Part shown: positions 22,661 through 34,731 of the stretch, piece after piece | Position numbering within the stretch: position 1 is the first letter of the stretch | Layout: each line of letters opens with the position of its first letter | Assembly: GCA_963995505.1 (NCBI GenBank) | Contig: OZ023190.1 | Coordinates: forward strand, 310,001-374,000 | Direction: 5' to 3' | Length of the DNA stretch: 64,000 bases | Origin: Hypericum androsaemum | Taxonomy: Eukaryota; Streptophyta; Magnoliopsida; Malpighiales; Hypericaceae | Position numbers and translations under genes: made by a program | Notes under the pieces: generated by a model | Seen by the model: the letters and a program-made list of their open reading frames with translations, nothing else | What the model was told of the DNA's origin: nothing | Database searches by the model: none

Positions 22661-23725
22661 CTTGATTGTGAACTTATGATTTTCCATTATCGATAATATA
22701 ATATCTTGCAGTGATTGGCAATTTTATTGATCTGTTCTATCTTGGGTTCTGTATATTTGATTTAATAGAATATCGTAATCCCATTCGGATGCCTACAATT
22801 GGTTTATTATCATCGCTTAAATTTTTTGTAATCGATGAATATAAAATTGCTTAAATCTTATATGATGGCTGAGATTATTTTATTAATTTTTTATTCTGAT
22901 GGTTAAGGTGTTTTTTTTATGTTTACCTCTTATTTCTTTTATTAATGGTGATGGCCGTTAAAAAAAATATAATTTACTATGCATATTTATTTTTTTGTAT
23001 AATATTGAAAGAGTTCCACGAAAGTAAAGTTGGATGATTATCTTTACTTTTAATTATTATGATTATTAATAAATACTTGATGAGTTATAAAGTTTCACCT
23101 TTGAATGTGTATACATAACTGTAACTATAATACATATTAGTATAGTTATTTATTTAAATTTGACAGCACTGTTATTATTATTTTTTCATCTGTCAGCTAA
23201 ATAAAATTATGTTATAGTAAGTGTAGTTATTTTAACTTGATATCTATTATAAATTAATTTGTTAGTCACCAAAGTGGCCAAATTAGAAAGGTATTATAGA
23301 TATCAAATTAAAATAAACTCAATTACTCATGTTAATGTGATGCTTATAAATTAAATGACATTATGATATTTTAAAGTTTGACATGAGTATATTGAAGTTC
23401 ATGGTTATAAAATATTTCTAGATCGCCCAAAGGTTGATTATCCATTTTATAATTTATGAACATTATCGTGGTAAATTAATGTATTTGGTTAGGTATATTT
23501 AGTATATCCAAAGATTGCAAATATATCTAATTGAAGTACGTTAGTTACCAATAATGTGAAATTATTTTGAGCATCAATTACGTTTACTTTATCGTATATT
23601 GTTGTTTTACCCAAAGGTAACTTCAATATATATCTTATATTTATTTTATGTGTCTTAATCAATATGATAGATTAAGTTTATTACTCAAAGCATTAATGTA
23701 TGAACATATATTATGTATTTTGCAG

Positions 23726-26700
23726 CATCTGTTCATGTTTCTCTTCATTCGCAAGCCGCGTCTGTTGTTAAGTTTAATGGACTGAATTACTCTGAATGGT
23801 ATGATCAAGTTCAGTTTCACCTCGGTATCCTAGATCTTGATTTGGCACTCTTAAGTGAGAAACCTGCTGATCTTACTGATGCTAGCAGTGCTGAGGAGAG
23901 ATCTTTCCATAAAGCTTGGGAAAGATGTAACAGATTGAGCCTAATGTTTATGCGAATGACTGTAGCAAACAACATTAAGTCCACATTTAAGAAAACTGAA
24001 AGTGCTAAGGAATTTATGAAGTATGTGAAAGATAGCTCCCAGTCCGACTCGGCTGATAAATCGCTGGCTGGGACACTAATGAGTACGTTAACCACTATGA
24101 AGTTCGATGGTTCTCGTACCATGCATGAGCATGTTGTCGAAATGACGAACATTGCGGCAAGATTGAAGACCATGGGAATGGAAGTCAATGAAAATTTTCT
24201 TGTAACGTTCATCCTTAATTCCTTACCTCCTGAGTATGGTACATTTCACGTGCACTATAATACTCGGAAGGATAAATGGAATGTGCATGAATTACAAAGC
24301 ATGCTTATTCAAGAGGAAGCAAGACTTAAGAAACCGGGAAATTATTCGGCTAATCTCATTGGTCATAAAGGAGCTGGAAAGAAACCATGGAAGAAAAATA
24401 GAAAGGGCAAGAAAGGACAATCAAAGCTTGATCAGTCATCTGTCCAAATCCATAAGAAGGAACCAAGCAAAGATACGTGCCATTTCTGTAAAAAGAGCGG
24501 ACACTATCAGAAAGATTGCCTGAAACGTAAGGCATGGTTCGAAAGAAAGGGTAAGCCTAATGCTTTAGTATGTTTCGAATCAAATTTGGCTGAAGTTCCT
24601 TATAATACTTGGTGGATTGATTCTGGTTGTACCACTCATGTTTCAAATACGATGCAGGGATTCTTTTCGACCCAAACCATAAGCCAAAATAAGAAATTCA
24701 TCTTTAAGAGAAATCGAGTCAAAGTTCTAGTAGAAGCCATTGGGACTTATCGCTTAATTTTAGACACTGGGCATTATTTAGATATTTTTCAAACCTTTTA
24801 TGTTCCTTCTGTTTCTCGTAATTTGATTTCCTTGTCAAAACTTGATACAGCTGGGTACTCTTTTAAATTTGGGAATGGATGTTTGAGTTTGTTCAAATAA
24901 AATCTTTTGATGGGCTCTGGTACTCTTTGTGATGGTTTGTACAAACTAAAACTTGATACCCTTTTTGCTGAGACCCTGTTAACCTTGCATCATAATGTTG
25001 CTACTAAGCGTAGTTTGTCTAATGAATCATCTGCTTACTTGTGGCATAAACGTCTGGGTCATATATCCAAAGAAAGAATTGAAAGATTAGTAAAGAATAA
25101 AATCCTACCTGATTTAGATTTTACTGATCTTTGAATTTGTGTTGAGTGCATTAAAGGAAAGCACACAAGACACACACTTAAGAAAGCAGCCACAAGAAGC
25201 TCACAGCTCTTTGAAATTATACACACTGATATTTGTGGGCCTTTTGATGTTCCATCACTTGGTGGAGAAAGATATTTCATCACCTTTATTGATGATTTTT
25301 CACGTTATGGATATGTCTATTTGTTGCATGAAAAATCTCAATCGGTAGATACCCTAGAGGTGTTTATCAATGAAGTTGAAAGGCAATCGGACAGAAAGGT
25401 AAAAATTGTCAGATCTGACAGAGGTGGTGAATTTTATGGAAGATACGATGAAAGTGGACAGTGCCTTGGTCCATTTGCTAAGTTCCTAGAAAGTCATAGT
25501 ATTTGTGCTCAATACACTATGCCAGGAACACCGCAACAAAATGGTATTGCAGAAAGGCGTAATCGTACTTTAATGGATATGGTTAAGAGTATGTTAAGCA
25601 GTTCATCTTTACCCAAATCATTGTGGATGCATACTTTAAAGACCGCTATATATTTGTTAAACAGGGTTCCTAGTAAGGCAGTTCCTAAGACACCTTTTGA
25701 ACTGTAGACGGGAAGAAAACCTAGTTTAAGGCACCTACATGTTTGGGGTTGCCCAGCGGAAGTAAGAATTTATAATCCACATGAAAAGAAATTGGATTCA
25801 AGAACAATCAGTGGTTTTTTCATTGGTTATCCAGAAAAATCTAAAGGGTATCGATTTTATTGTCCTAACCACAGTACGAGAATTGTTGAAACTGGAAATG
25901 CTAGGTTCATTGAAAATGGTGAAGTCAGTGGGAGTTTGGAATCAAGAAAAGTAGAAATTCAAGAAGTTAGAGTGCAAGTTCCTTTGCCTTTATCTTCTTC
26001 TCAAGTTGTTGTTCCTGTACAAGTTGACCATACTAATGACTTGCAAGAACAATAAATTAATGACCAAGCACCACATGACGATGTTGTAGTAAATGAGCCT
26101 ACTATAGATGAACCACAAGAAATCACATTAAGAAGATCTGTAAGAGAACTAAGATCTGCTATTTCTGATGATTATGTGATTTATCTACAAGAGTCAGAAT
26201 TTGATTTAGGAATTGATGATGATCCAGTTTCATTTTCACAAGCCATAAAAGGTGATAATTCTAATAAGTGGTTAGACGCCATAAAAGAAGAGCTAAAATC
26301 AATGGATCACAATGAAGTTTGGGACCTTGTTGAATTGCCTGAAGGTTGTAAAAGAGTTGGGTGTAAATGGGTCTTCAAGACCAAACGCGACTCAAATGGC
26401 AATATCGAAAGACAAAAGGCTAGACTTGTTGCCAAAGGTTTTACTCAGAAAGATGGTGTTGACTACAAAGAGACATTTTCAACTGTCTCTAAAAAGGACT
26501 CTTTAAGAGTTATTATGGCAATGGTAGCTCATTATGATTTAGAGCTCCATCAAATGGATGTGAAAACTGCCTTTCTGAATGAGAATTTAGATGAAAAAGT
26601 CTTTATGGATCAACCTGAAGATCTTATGGTTGACGGAAAGGAGCATATGGTGTGTAAACTCAAGAAGTCAATATACGGACTTAAACAAGCTTCCCGACAA

Positions 26701-27795
26701 TGGTATCTTAAGTTCAATGATACCATCACATCTTTTGGATTTAACGAAAATATCGTTGATCGATGTATATATCTAAAGATCAGTGGGAGTAAGTTTATAA
26801 TTTTGATTTTGTATGTTGACGACATCTTGCTTGCTACTAATGATCTTGGTTTATTACGTCAAACTAATGAGTTTCTCTCTAAGAATTTTGAAATGAAAGA
26901 TATGGGTGAGGCATCCTATGTGATCGGAATAGAAATATTTCGTGATAGATCACAAGGATGGTTGGGATTGTCTCAAAAAGCATACATTAATAAAGTTTTA
27001 GAGAGGTTCAAGATGGATAAATGCTCTGCAGGTGTTCTTCCAATTCAGAAGAGAGATAAATTCAGTCTTGATCAATGTCCAAAGAATGAATTGGAACGCA
27101 AACAAGTGGAACAAATTCCTTATGCTTCTGTTGTTGGAAGTTTGATGTATGCACAGACTTGTACCAGACCAGACATCAGTTTTGCTGTCGGAATGCTGGG
27201 CAGATATTAAAATAATCCAAGAATAGGTCATTGGAAAGCTGCAAAGAAGGTGTTAAGGTATCTGCAAGGAACGAAAGATTATATGCTCACTTACACGAGA
27301 TCAAATCATCTTGAGGTGATTGGATATTCAGATTCAGATTATGCCGGATGTGTGGACACTGGAAAGTCCACGTTCGGCTACTTGTTCCTTTTAGCCGGAG
27401 GAGCAATTTCGTGGAAAAGTACAAAGCAGACAGTCATTGCTATATCAACTATGGAAGCTGAGTTCGTAGCATGCTTTGAGGCTACGGTTCATGGTTTATG
27501 GCTGCGGAACTTTATTTCAGGACTTGGAATTGTCGACACTATTGCCAAACCGCTGAAAATTTACTGTGATAACTCCGCAGCAGTCTTCTTTTCTAAAAAT
27601 GACAAGTATTCGAAGGGTGCTAAACATATGAGAATTAAATACTTTGCCGTTAAAGAAGACGTTCAGAAACAAACAGTGTCAATCGAGCACATTAGCACAA
27701 AGCTTATGGTTGCAGATCCGTTGACAAAAGGTTTAACCCCTAAGGCATTCACTGAACATGTCGAAAGAATGGGGATAATTGGATGTCAGCATTGA
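23726..27795 (+). pseudogene. Copia gag-pol polyprotein with five in-frame stops
   Basis: A single frame runs through gag (zinc knuckle CHFCKKSGHYQKDC near 24478), protease (WWIDSGCTTH, 24613), integrase zinc region (LWHKRLGH, CVEC), integrase catalytic segments ([26 protein letters not shown]), RT (QMDVKTAFLNENLDE; YVDDILLAT, 26812) and RNase H (YSDSDYAG to HISTKLMVADPLTKG). There are no frameshifts, only stops: TAA 24898, TGA 25132, TAG 25705 (Trp expected in ELWTGRKP), TAA 26053 and TAA 27208 (Gln likely). The element is dead but structurally complete. The frame also has an ATG at 23713. I prefer an AG acceptor at 23724-23725 because splicing from the in-LTR ATG enters this frame. Confidence 0.88.
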
Positions 27796-28180
27796 TGTTA
27801 TTTTATGTTTTATGTTTTATGTGATTGACACTTGGAGCTCGTTTATTTTATTTCTGATATAAATTTATAAATCTTGTTTCTTATGATTGGTATATATACA
27901 TAAATGCATTATATGAACAAAACAAGATTTTGTCTTTGATAAGACATTATTGTTGGACCATTATCAAAGACCTTGTTATGTGTCATGTTGAGTGTGAAAC
28001 TGGTAATGTGATACATAGAAGGGACTATGTCGATAAATTGACGTACAACTGCTATGATCCTTATTGGTTTTCATGCTTGATTATGACTTTATGATGTAAC
28101 CAATATCATGATAGTTTTATCTTGCACTATGCACAATTATGTTCATTATTAGACCATATGGTACGTAATGACACATGGGC

Positions 28181-28192
28181 CAAGTGGGAGAA
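28181..28192 (+). other. Polypurine tract of the 22.2-kb Copia element
   Basis: CAAGTGGGAGAA lies directly before the right LTR and is where plus-strand DNA synthesis starts in this family. Confidence 0.8.
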
Positions 28193-28629
28193 TGTTAGAC
28201 TTTTATGTTGTAACGCCCACTTACGTGTATGCGTTTTGTGGCCCAAGTAAAGTTACCAATTAATGGTTTAATATAATGAAGGTAACTCATGGTTCATTAA
28301 GTGAATTAAATGAAGGTAACTCTTGATTTAAATGAATACCCTGATGGTGGGTTTATATAAAAGAACTCAAGGGATTGGTCCTCTCTCAACCCAATTACGT
28401 AAGTTTTTTCTCCATCAAGAAAGCTTGTCAATCTAAAGGGGTCAAGAGGGAGAAACACAATTCCGACGATCAGCTGCTTCCGTTGTCGCTCTCGTCATGG
28501 ATCAAGTATGCTTTCTTGATCTTTTATTATCTGTGAAAATCATCTTGTTCTAAGATCTTGGCTATTATGTCATATGCAATATTAAAAATCATGAATTTCA
28601 TAATTATGACCTATTAAATTATGCTTACA
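28193..28629 (+). repeat. Right LTR of the 22.2-kb Copia element
   Basis: 437 bp. Its copy of the in-LTR leader reads ATGGATCAAGTATGC, one G shorter than in the left LTR. It ends 17 bp from the donor site of the NLR-A' exon that ends at 28647. Confidence 0.88.
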
Positions 28630-28646
28630 AGACAATCAATACGTAC

Positions 28647-31600
28647 CCTAACGGTATATAGCTGGCGTATGGTGGTGTTGAGGTCACACTTCCAAACTAT
28701 ATTATCATCTTTGGTCCACACTTTTTTCAACCTTGGCGCATTCACGAATCCTGGAGAGAACAACTTCATCTGGGGGCAGTCCTCCACAAAGAGTGCAACC
28801 AACGAAGGGAAATTGAGACTTGTACTCTCTTGAGAACAGAAGCACGTGATGCTTCCCAACTCACCGAGGGTGAGGAACTCCAGATTGTTGAGACATATCC
28901 GAGTTCCTCTTTCTATTTTCTCATCCGAAAAAGCTACAATCTCACTCAAATTGTCGCAGTTGTATACTGTCATGTCAGTGAGGTGTACCAGACTTGTGAT
29001 TGTTGAGAATGTAAACAAGCTTACTATGGTTTTACAGCAACTCACATCAAGGGTCGTTAAGTTGCGGAAGGATGCAGATGGTGGTGCCAAATATATCAAG
29101 TTATCGCACGACCGTACTTGAAAAGACCTGAGATCATTTAGAATGAGGTCCAATTTGTACCTCGGGTTCCAAATATGCTCCAATGCATCAAGGTTCCGTA
29201 AGTGCAGGTGTTGTATCTTAGAGAGTGCCCTCGTCTCGTCAAGAATTCTGTAAGTGAAAAGCTCCACAAAATTACTGTGGCTAATTTCAAGCCTTTCCAG
29301 ATTTGGGAACCTTTCTAGCAAGAAGTTTACCTGAAGACTTGCCGGTTCGCCATCGAAGCCATAAAGCTGAACAGCTTTTAGCTCAGATGAGGATACATCA
29401 TGCGACTCTAGTTTTGGTATCATTTGGATCTCCTGGCTACTACATGACACCGTCTCTAATTTGGAAATCGCCTGTTTACGAAAAAATCATTTCAAAAGTC
29501 ATAACTTAGAAATTATGTCTCGTCATTAATTTTTCAATTATTTATTGTTCAAAAACGTACCATAGCTAGATGGATTAGAAAATAATAAGTTATATTGTTG
29601 TAATAGATTTGCAAAATCTATAATCTGTGTTTGTGGCATGACTCAAATAGCAAAGGGTGGAGAAACAGAGTTGAAATTATGGTTAAAAATTTCAGATGAA
29701 GTTTGACATACAGCAGAGTAGTACCTGCTCAAGTAAAAATAATGGTTGACCTTGCTGTGACTTAAATACCTCCAGTCTTGGACATTTAATAATGCTCACA
29801 TGCTGTAGCGCTGGCCACTCTATAGCGTGTTTGCCCGGATAAAAGCTACTTAGTCTTGGAGCATCCCAGATCTGAATTCGATTCAGGCTTAGAAACTCAA
29901 AGGTAGCATGCGTCGTCTTTTTCCTCCTTGGAGACGATCTGCTCCAAACTTGACCAATCGATCAACTCGATCTCTTCAAGTCCCTCAAGTTGTTGGGCTA
30001 TTGAAGCTGGAATCAGGCTCTCCAAACTCGAACATCCCTGAAAATTTACAATGCGTAGGTTTTGAAATGGGAGCATTCCCTGTGGATCCCCATGCCAGAT
30101 ATGCTTCAGATTTGGGAGGTGCCACACAATTATATCTGCGAGCATGATGATTCTCTCTGGATATGTGCCCCTTTCATTAATCATCAAGTCATGGAGATAG
30201 AAAACCTCTTCCAGTGAATCGCAGTCCTCCAACTTTAGTGTTTCAAGTGTCTGGAGATTTGTAAGCATAGTTTTTTAGGAGAATAATTTGGACAAGCTTC
30301 TCGCTTTCTCTACCCAGAGAAACTCCAATTTGGTGAAGAAATCTTCATGGGGTTCTTCGTGCTACAACATTCTCAAGCTATCCATGTTTGAAATTTTCAT
30401 CTCCTCCAAGCTGGGGAACAACACCTACACAGTTTAAGGAATCAAACATGGCTTACTCCGCAATTTTGTTAGAAAAGAAGATATTTCAGAAAAATTTAAA
30501 ACAACACAATAAATGCTATTTAAAATATTTTCCCAAAACATCTTCTGGCAATAAATGAAATAGGTACCTAGACGGACCTTGTTATCAAAAAGTGATTTGC
30601 CGTCGGGTTGATGACTTGATGATGTGATGAATGTCTTCAACTGAGGGCAATCCTCTATCCCTAACTTTTTGAAGTTAGGACACTCTATGAGATCACCAGT
30701 GCACACCGTCACCAACGAATGAAAATGCTTGAGAAAGAGAGACTCTAGCATTGGGAGGCATATCTTGTTCGTTTCTCCTTGCTTTTCTGGGATAATTACT
30801 TCTTGCAAGAGCTCGCAATTCCGAATCTCCAGAGTTTTCAACTGAGTTAGACTATTTACCATTGAAATTTTAAATATATCTTTGATAAACTTGCACCCGT
30901 GGATTTCCAACGTGGCAAGGTTTCTGATTCAAGAGTCTGAATCTGGAATCCCAAATCTTATGGATCTTGACTGAACATACCTTCATATCTACTATCTTTG
31001 AAAAAACAATCTGCAACCAAAGTGAAACAAAAAATTTATCATCATTAATTAAGATAAATACTATGTCATCTTTTCTGCTTTCATTAGAGGGTACAAACAC
31101 ATACGAATCTACGTCGTGATTATTGTAGGTACAGAATACCATAACTAAAATGTTTCACTTATCAACAAAAAAATGGGAAAGTTCCAACGATTCAATCCCT
31201 TGGTACGTAAAACAGTAAAAGAGTAGAGACACGAAGATTCTTTTGGAAGCGACGTGCACAATACTTTTTTCGGCAATAAAACTTTGATGTTTGCAGACCA
31301 CCTCAATTATTCTTGATCTCGAACGATAACAAAAAATTCTTTTTCAAGTCAAAAATTGAAGCAACAGCATACCTTTTCATTGAAAAATGTCACGGGGAGC
31401 GTGGACCCATTACGCACAACATCTGAAGGGCACGTGCTCTACTGTCAACTTTCGCAGCTGGATCAGATGGATCTTTTCATCTCTGTCGGCTGCTTCGTCC
31501 ACGATGAATATCCCTTCCATTTTCTCACAATATGTCACTTCAATATCTTTCAAATTTGAAAGATATCTAGCGACCGATAAAGGAAATACATTGCTCAGTG

Positions 31601-32078
31601 CATCACAACCTGATACTATTATCTGCTTCAGGTTTGCCAAAGACTCCTCTGCAAGTGGGCCATTGCAAATCTTCTCCAAATGTTGAGCCTTCTCAATAGC
31701 AACGCCTCCAGCCTTCGGAAGGTAATGTATGGACCCATTCCCACAGAATTTACAAGGTACTTAACTTCATGAAAGTTTTACAGTTGGAGATTTATCAAGC
31801 GATGGCCAAAGCCTTCCATATTCAATTCGGAAAGGTTAACATCTTTGACCTTAACTGAATTATCTAGGTGGAGATCATCGGCTTTCTTGAACTAACACAT
31901 TCACCTTTTTTAGCACTCCGATGTTTGCATCAAGCTTCACCTTCAATGTAGCCGACACATTCTTATTTCTCGACCAATCCCAGCTATCTCCAATAAATAT
32001 AAAGAACCTTTCCAACTTATCCGAGAACAAGTCATCTAGCACACTCGTATCATCGGGGACTCCTATCTCCAAAGCAGT
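28647..32078 (-). pseudogene. NLR-A': 5'-truncated LRR part of a CNL gene
   Basis: Inferred exons on the minus strand are 32078-31373 (rest of exon 1), 31010-30578, 30424 to about 29730, and 29471-28647. Only LRR sequence is present; CC and NB-ARC are missing, and homology to NLR-1 ends abruptly at 32078 inside the LRR. Lesions: a frameshift near 30930 in exon 2, TAG at 30362-30364 where paralogues have Trp, TAA at 30275-30277, a deletion and shift near 29908, and a deletion near 31410-31430 in exon 1. The last LRR exon (29471-28647) is still open. It is non-functional as a receptor but keeps long homologous tracts that could feed gene conversion within the cluster. Confidence 0.92.
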
Positions 32079-32393
32079 GGTTATAGCCGTTGCGGGGTTC
32101 ATGGGCTCGTGACTTAGTAGGCCTGTTTTTTAGCAAGGTTGTTAATTTCAATTCAGTTCCTGTTTTCTTGTTTTCCCACGATTTAGTCCAATCGTGGTAG
32201 TTTCTTTTCCTTCCTTTTAGGCTAGAATAGTTCCAGCTGGGTGCCATCCTCTGGTCCTAAAAAATCATGTTTCCCTTGTATTGTTGAATTATTATGTTAT
32301 TGAATGAAAATTGCTTTGGCAAGTCTCTCTCCTCTCCACAATTTCTTTCTCCCCCCAAATTCTCCTACGAATTTACAAGGAATCTTCAAGGTG
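32079..32393. other. Filler sequence at the NLR-A' breakpoint
   Basis: Not NLR-like. It looks like the transcript end of some repeat (TTGTATTGTTGAATTATTATG, CTCTCTCCTCTCC) and may be retroelement-derived, but no boundary or family could be set. It continues at 33164 after the solo LTR. Confidence 0.3.
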
Positions 32394-32398
32394 CTTCT

Positions 32399-33163
32399 TG
32401 TTGGAAAAACTTGAATGAAAATTCAATGCAAAGCCCAAAATGGAAAGGCCCAAAGTGGGAGGCCCAAAAGGGAAAAAGGAAAATGCAATCCCACATTGGA
32501 AAGTGGCACCAACATTTCCTAGTTTATAAGGAGAAACTCCTTGTTGACTAGGAAATGAGTTGACCAAATGGAAGGAAAGCCAACTCGGACCGCGCCGAGT
32601 ACGCACCATCCGAGCACGAGCACGCGCAATGGCCACTTTGTGGCGCACTTGGCACTTCGTCGTGAGGAGCCTTAAGTATTTTGCCTGAGTCCGGAGAGAC
32701 ATCTACGAAGAGCCACGAAGCGATCTGGTTGGCTGCCTGCCTGAGTCGCATCTCTTCGGGAGTGCCTGTCTGCCACTCTTCCAGCGCCTATAAATAGGCC
32801 TCTCCTCCTTATTTGCAAATCATCCCAGCAGCACGTGCGCATCGTCGCGAGGAGCCTTAAGTATTTTGCCCGAGTCCGGAGAGAGCTGCGTAGCTACCGA
32901 AGTGACAAGGGGCTGCGAGCGCCTTCCAGGATGGCCACCCACTCTTCCGGCGCCTATAAATAGGTCTCTCCCCCGAAAATTTCGAGATACGTGTGCAACG
33001 TTCTTGGAAACGCCTGAGCAGTCGTTGTATCTTGGAGACGATTGCCGTAGCCCGTATCGCACTGAAATATACGGGGCAATCTCGTCTTACGGAAAAAGTG
33101 TCCAACACTTGCCTCGACTACCGTAGATCCTAATCAAGTACACCGAACCCTCCGACAATAACA
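32399..33163 (+). mobile_element. Solo LTR with target-site duplication
   Basis: A 765-bp block begins TGTTGGAAAA, ends GACAATAACA and is flanked by CTTCT on both sides (32394-32398 and 33164-33168). No second copy or interior is present, so it is the product of LTR-LTR recombination. Inside, a stretch is duplicated in tandem: GAGGAGCCTTAAGTATTTTG occurs at about 32664 and 32849, and CGCCTATAAATAGG at about 32786 and 32950. The LTR therefore has two copies of the promoter box. Parent family unknown. Strand assigned from the TATAAATAG boxes. Confidence 0.8.
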
Positions 33164-33189
33164 CTTCTTGATCGTGCCCTCCTGGTGAA

Positions 33190-33529
33190 CTTGTTGGTTT
33201 CATATGTTCCAGCACACACAATAAGTTTCAACCATATTCATCAACACCCAACAATAACACACTCATTAATACAATTACAGACATCTGGTAGGAACCACTC
33301 TGATGACATTCCACCCTTTTTCAAATCATCAATTCCTTATTCTTCAATTGTTTCTTAACCAGAATCTCTGGTTCATTCTCAAGTTCTATTATAGTCATCA
33401 TAAATCACAGACAGACAATCCTAATTGTTGAGAACATTAGTCTCAAATTAATCACACTATATATTGAATCCCTAGCTCTACCCTTTGAGAAGATGGCATA
33501 CTGGGTTCGCTAATTGGGTCTGGTTTAGG
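33190..33529 (-). repeat. NLR 3' flank module, copy 3 (for NLR-B)
   Basis: It matches 51910-52270 (TGTTCCAGCACACA, TCATCAACACC, GAGAACATTAG, GAGAAGATGGCATA). It is shorter than the other copies because it joins filler DNA at about 33190. Confidence 0.6.
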
Positions 33530-34505
33530 GTTCTCTTCTCGTCTTCTTCGTCTTCCTGGTCGTCTTCTTCTTCCTCCTTCACTTCTTCTTCTTCCATGGG
33601 GTTGGCCTTGTCTTCAGTGAGTCTGTGTGCATGAATCAGTGGTCAGGGAAATCAAGGTAACACTATGCTCCGGCATTAAACACTCATATAATTGCAAAAA
33701 AATCACATAATAAAATGATACTAATCAGAGTAAAACATGCACTAAATCCTAAGGTACTGAAATAATATGTGATCCGACTCAAAATCTTGATTCGAAAAAA
33801 GTTTACTTGAACCAATAATATATTTGTTAATACGTTTTAAAAAGCATATATTGAGACCAATCAATACGTACCCTATCAATATATAGTTGGCGTATGGTGG
33901 TGTTGAGGTCATCATTCCAACGACTACTGTTGTCGTTGGTCCTCACTTCCTTCAGCTTTGGCACATTCACGTATCCTGGAGAGAACAACTCCATCTGTGG
34001 GCAGTCCTCCACTACGAGTTTCACCAACAATGGGAACTTGAGACAAGCTTACTAAGCTTTTGCAACCTCCCACTTCCAGGGTCGTTAAGTTGCACAAGGA
34101 TGCAAATGGTGGCACCAAATAAACCAAGCTGCCGCACCAAAATACATGTAAACACCGGAGATCATTTAGAATGTGGTCCAATCTGGACTGCGGGTTCCAA
34201 ATATGCTCCAACTCATCAAGACACTCTAGGTGCAGGTGTTGAATCCGAGAGAGCACCCTCGTCTCTTTCTCATCATCAAGAATTCCGCAAGTGAAAAGCT
34301 CCACGAAATCACTGAGTCTAACTTCAAGCGCTTCCAGATTTGGGAACCTTTCCAACAAGTTTGTGGGAAGATTTGTCGATTCCCCGTCGAAGCCATAAAG
34401 CTCAACATTTCTTAGCTTAGATGAGGATACATCAGGTAGCTCTAATTTTGATATCATATGGATCTCATGGTTACTAAATGACATCTTTTCTAATTTGGTA
34501 ACCAC
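33530..34505 (-). pseudogene. Decayed 3' exons of NLR-B
   Basis: Exon 4 (34505-33871) and the Glu-rich last exon block (33622 to about 33530) of NLR-B lie after the new stop at 34732. Exon 4 is 635 bp against 822 bp in NLR-1 and NLR-C. An internal deletion joins CKSLVSL to the segment coding VVEDCPQMELFSPG in a different frame. The last block still has an acceptor (CACAG) followed by ACTCACTGAAG. These exons would be untranslated or spliced into the 3' UTR. Confidence 0.85.
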
Positions 34506-34731
34506 CTGTATACGACCCAAAGCACCGGTTAGAATCTTTACAAAGAATGAATGTTGAATGCTTCATAAGAGTGTGAAAAATCATTCTAAAATTCATAGCT
34601 CAGAAAGAGAATTCAAGTATTTCACCACTTGAATCAACTAGCATTAGAATCAACTTTGACATACAATAGAGGTTAAAAGACAAGTTGGTGTCAGAGTAGT
34701 AGTACCTGCTCAAATGAAAATAATGGTTGGC

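Larger units (their letters stand above)
22209..28629 (+). mobile_element. Nearly full-length Ty1/Copia retrotransposon inside an NLR intron
   Basis: LTRs 22209-22646 and 28193-28629 (438 and 437 bp) start TGTTAGAC and end CTTACA. A tRNA-Met primer site TGGTATCAGAGC is at 22649-22660 and a polypurine tract CAAGTGGGAGAA at 28181-28192. By eye the LTRs differ at about a dozen positions, so the insertion is not very recent. Flanks are AAACA on the left and AGACA on the right, a 5-bp duplication with one change. The insertion lies 17 bp into the intron before the last exon of NLR-A'. Confidence 0.92.
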
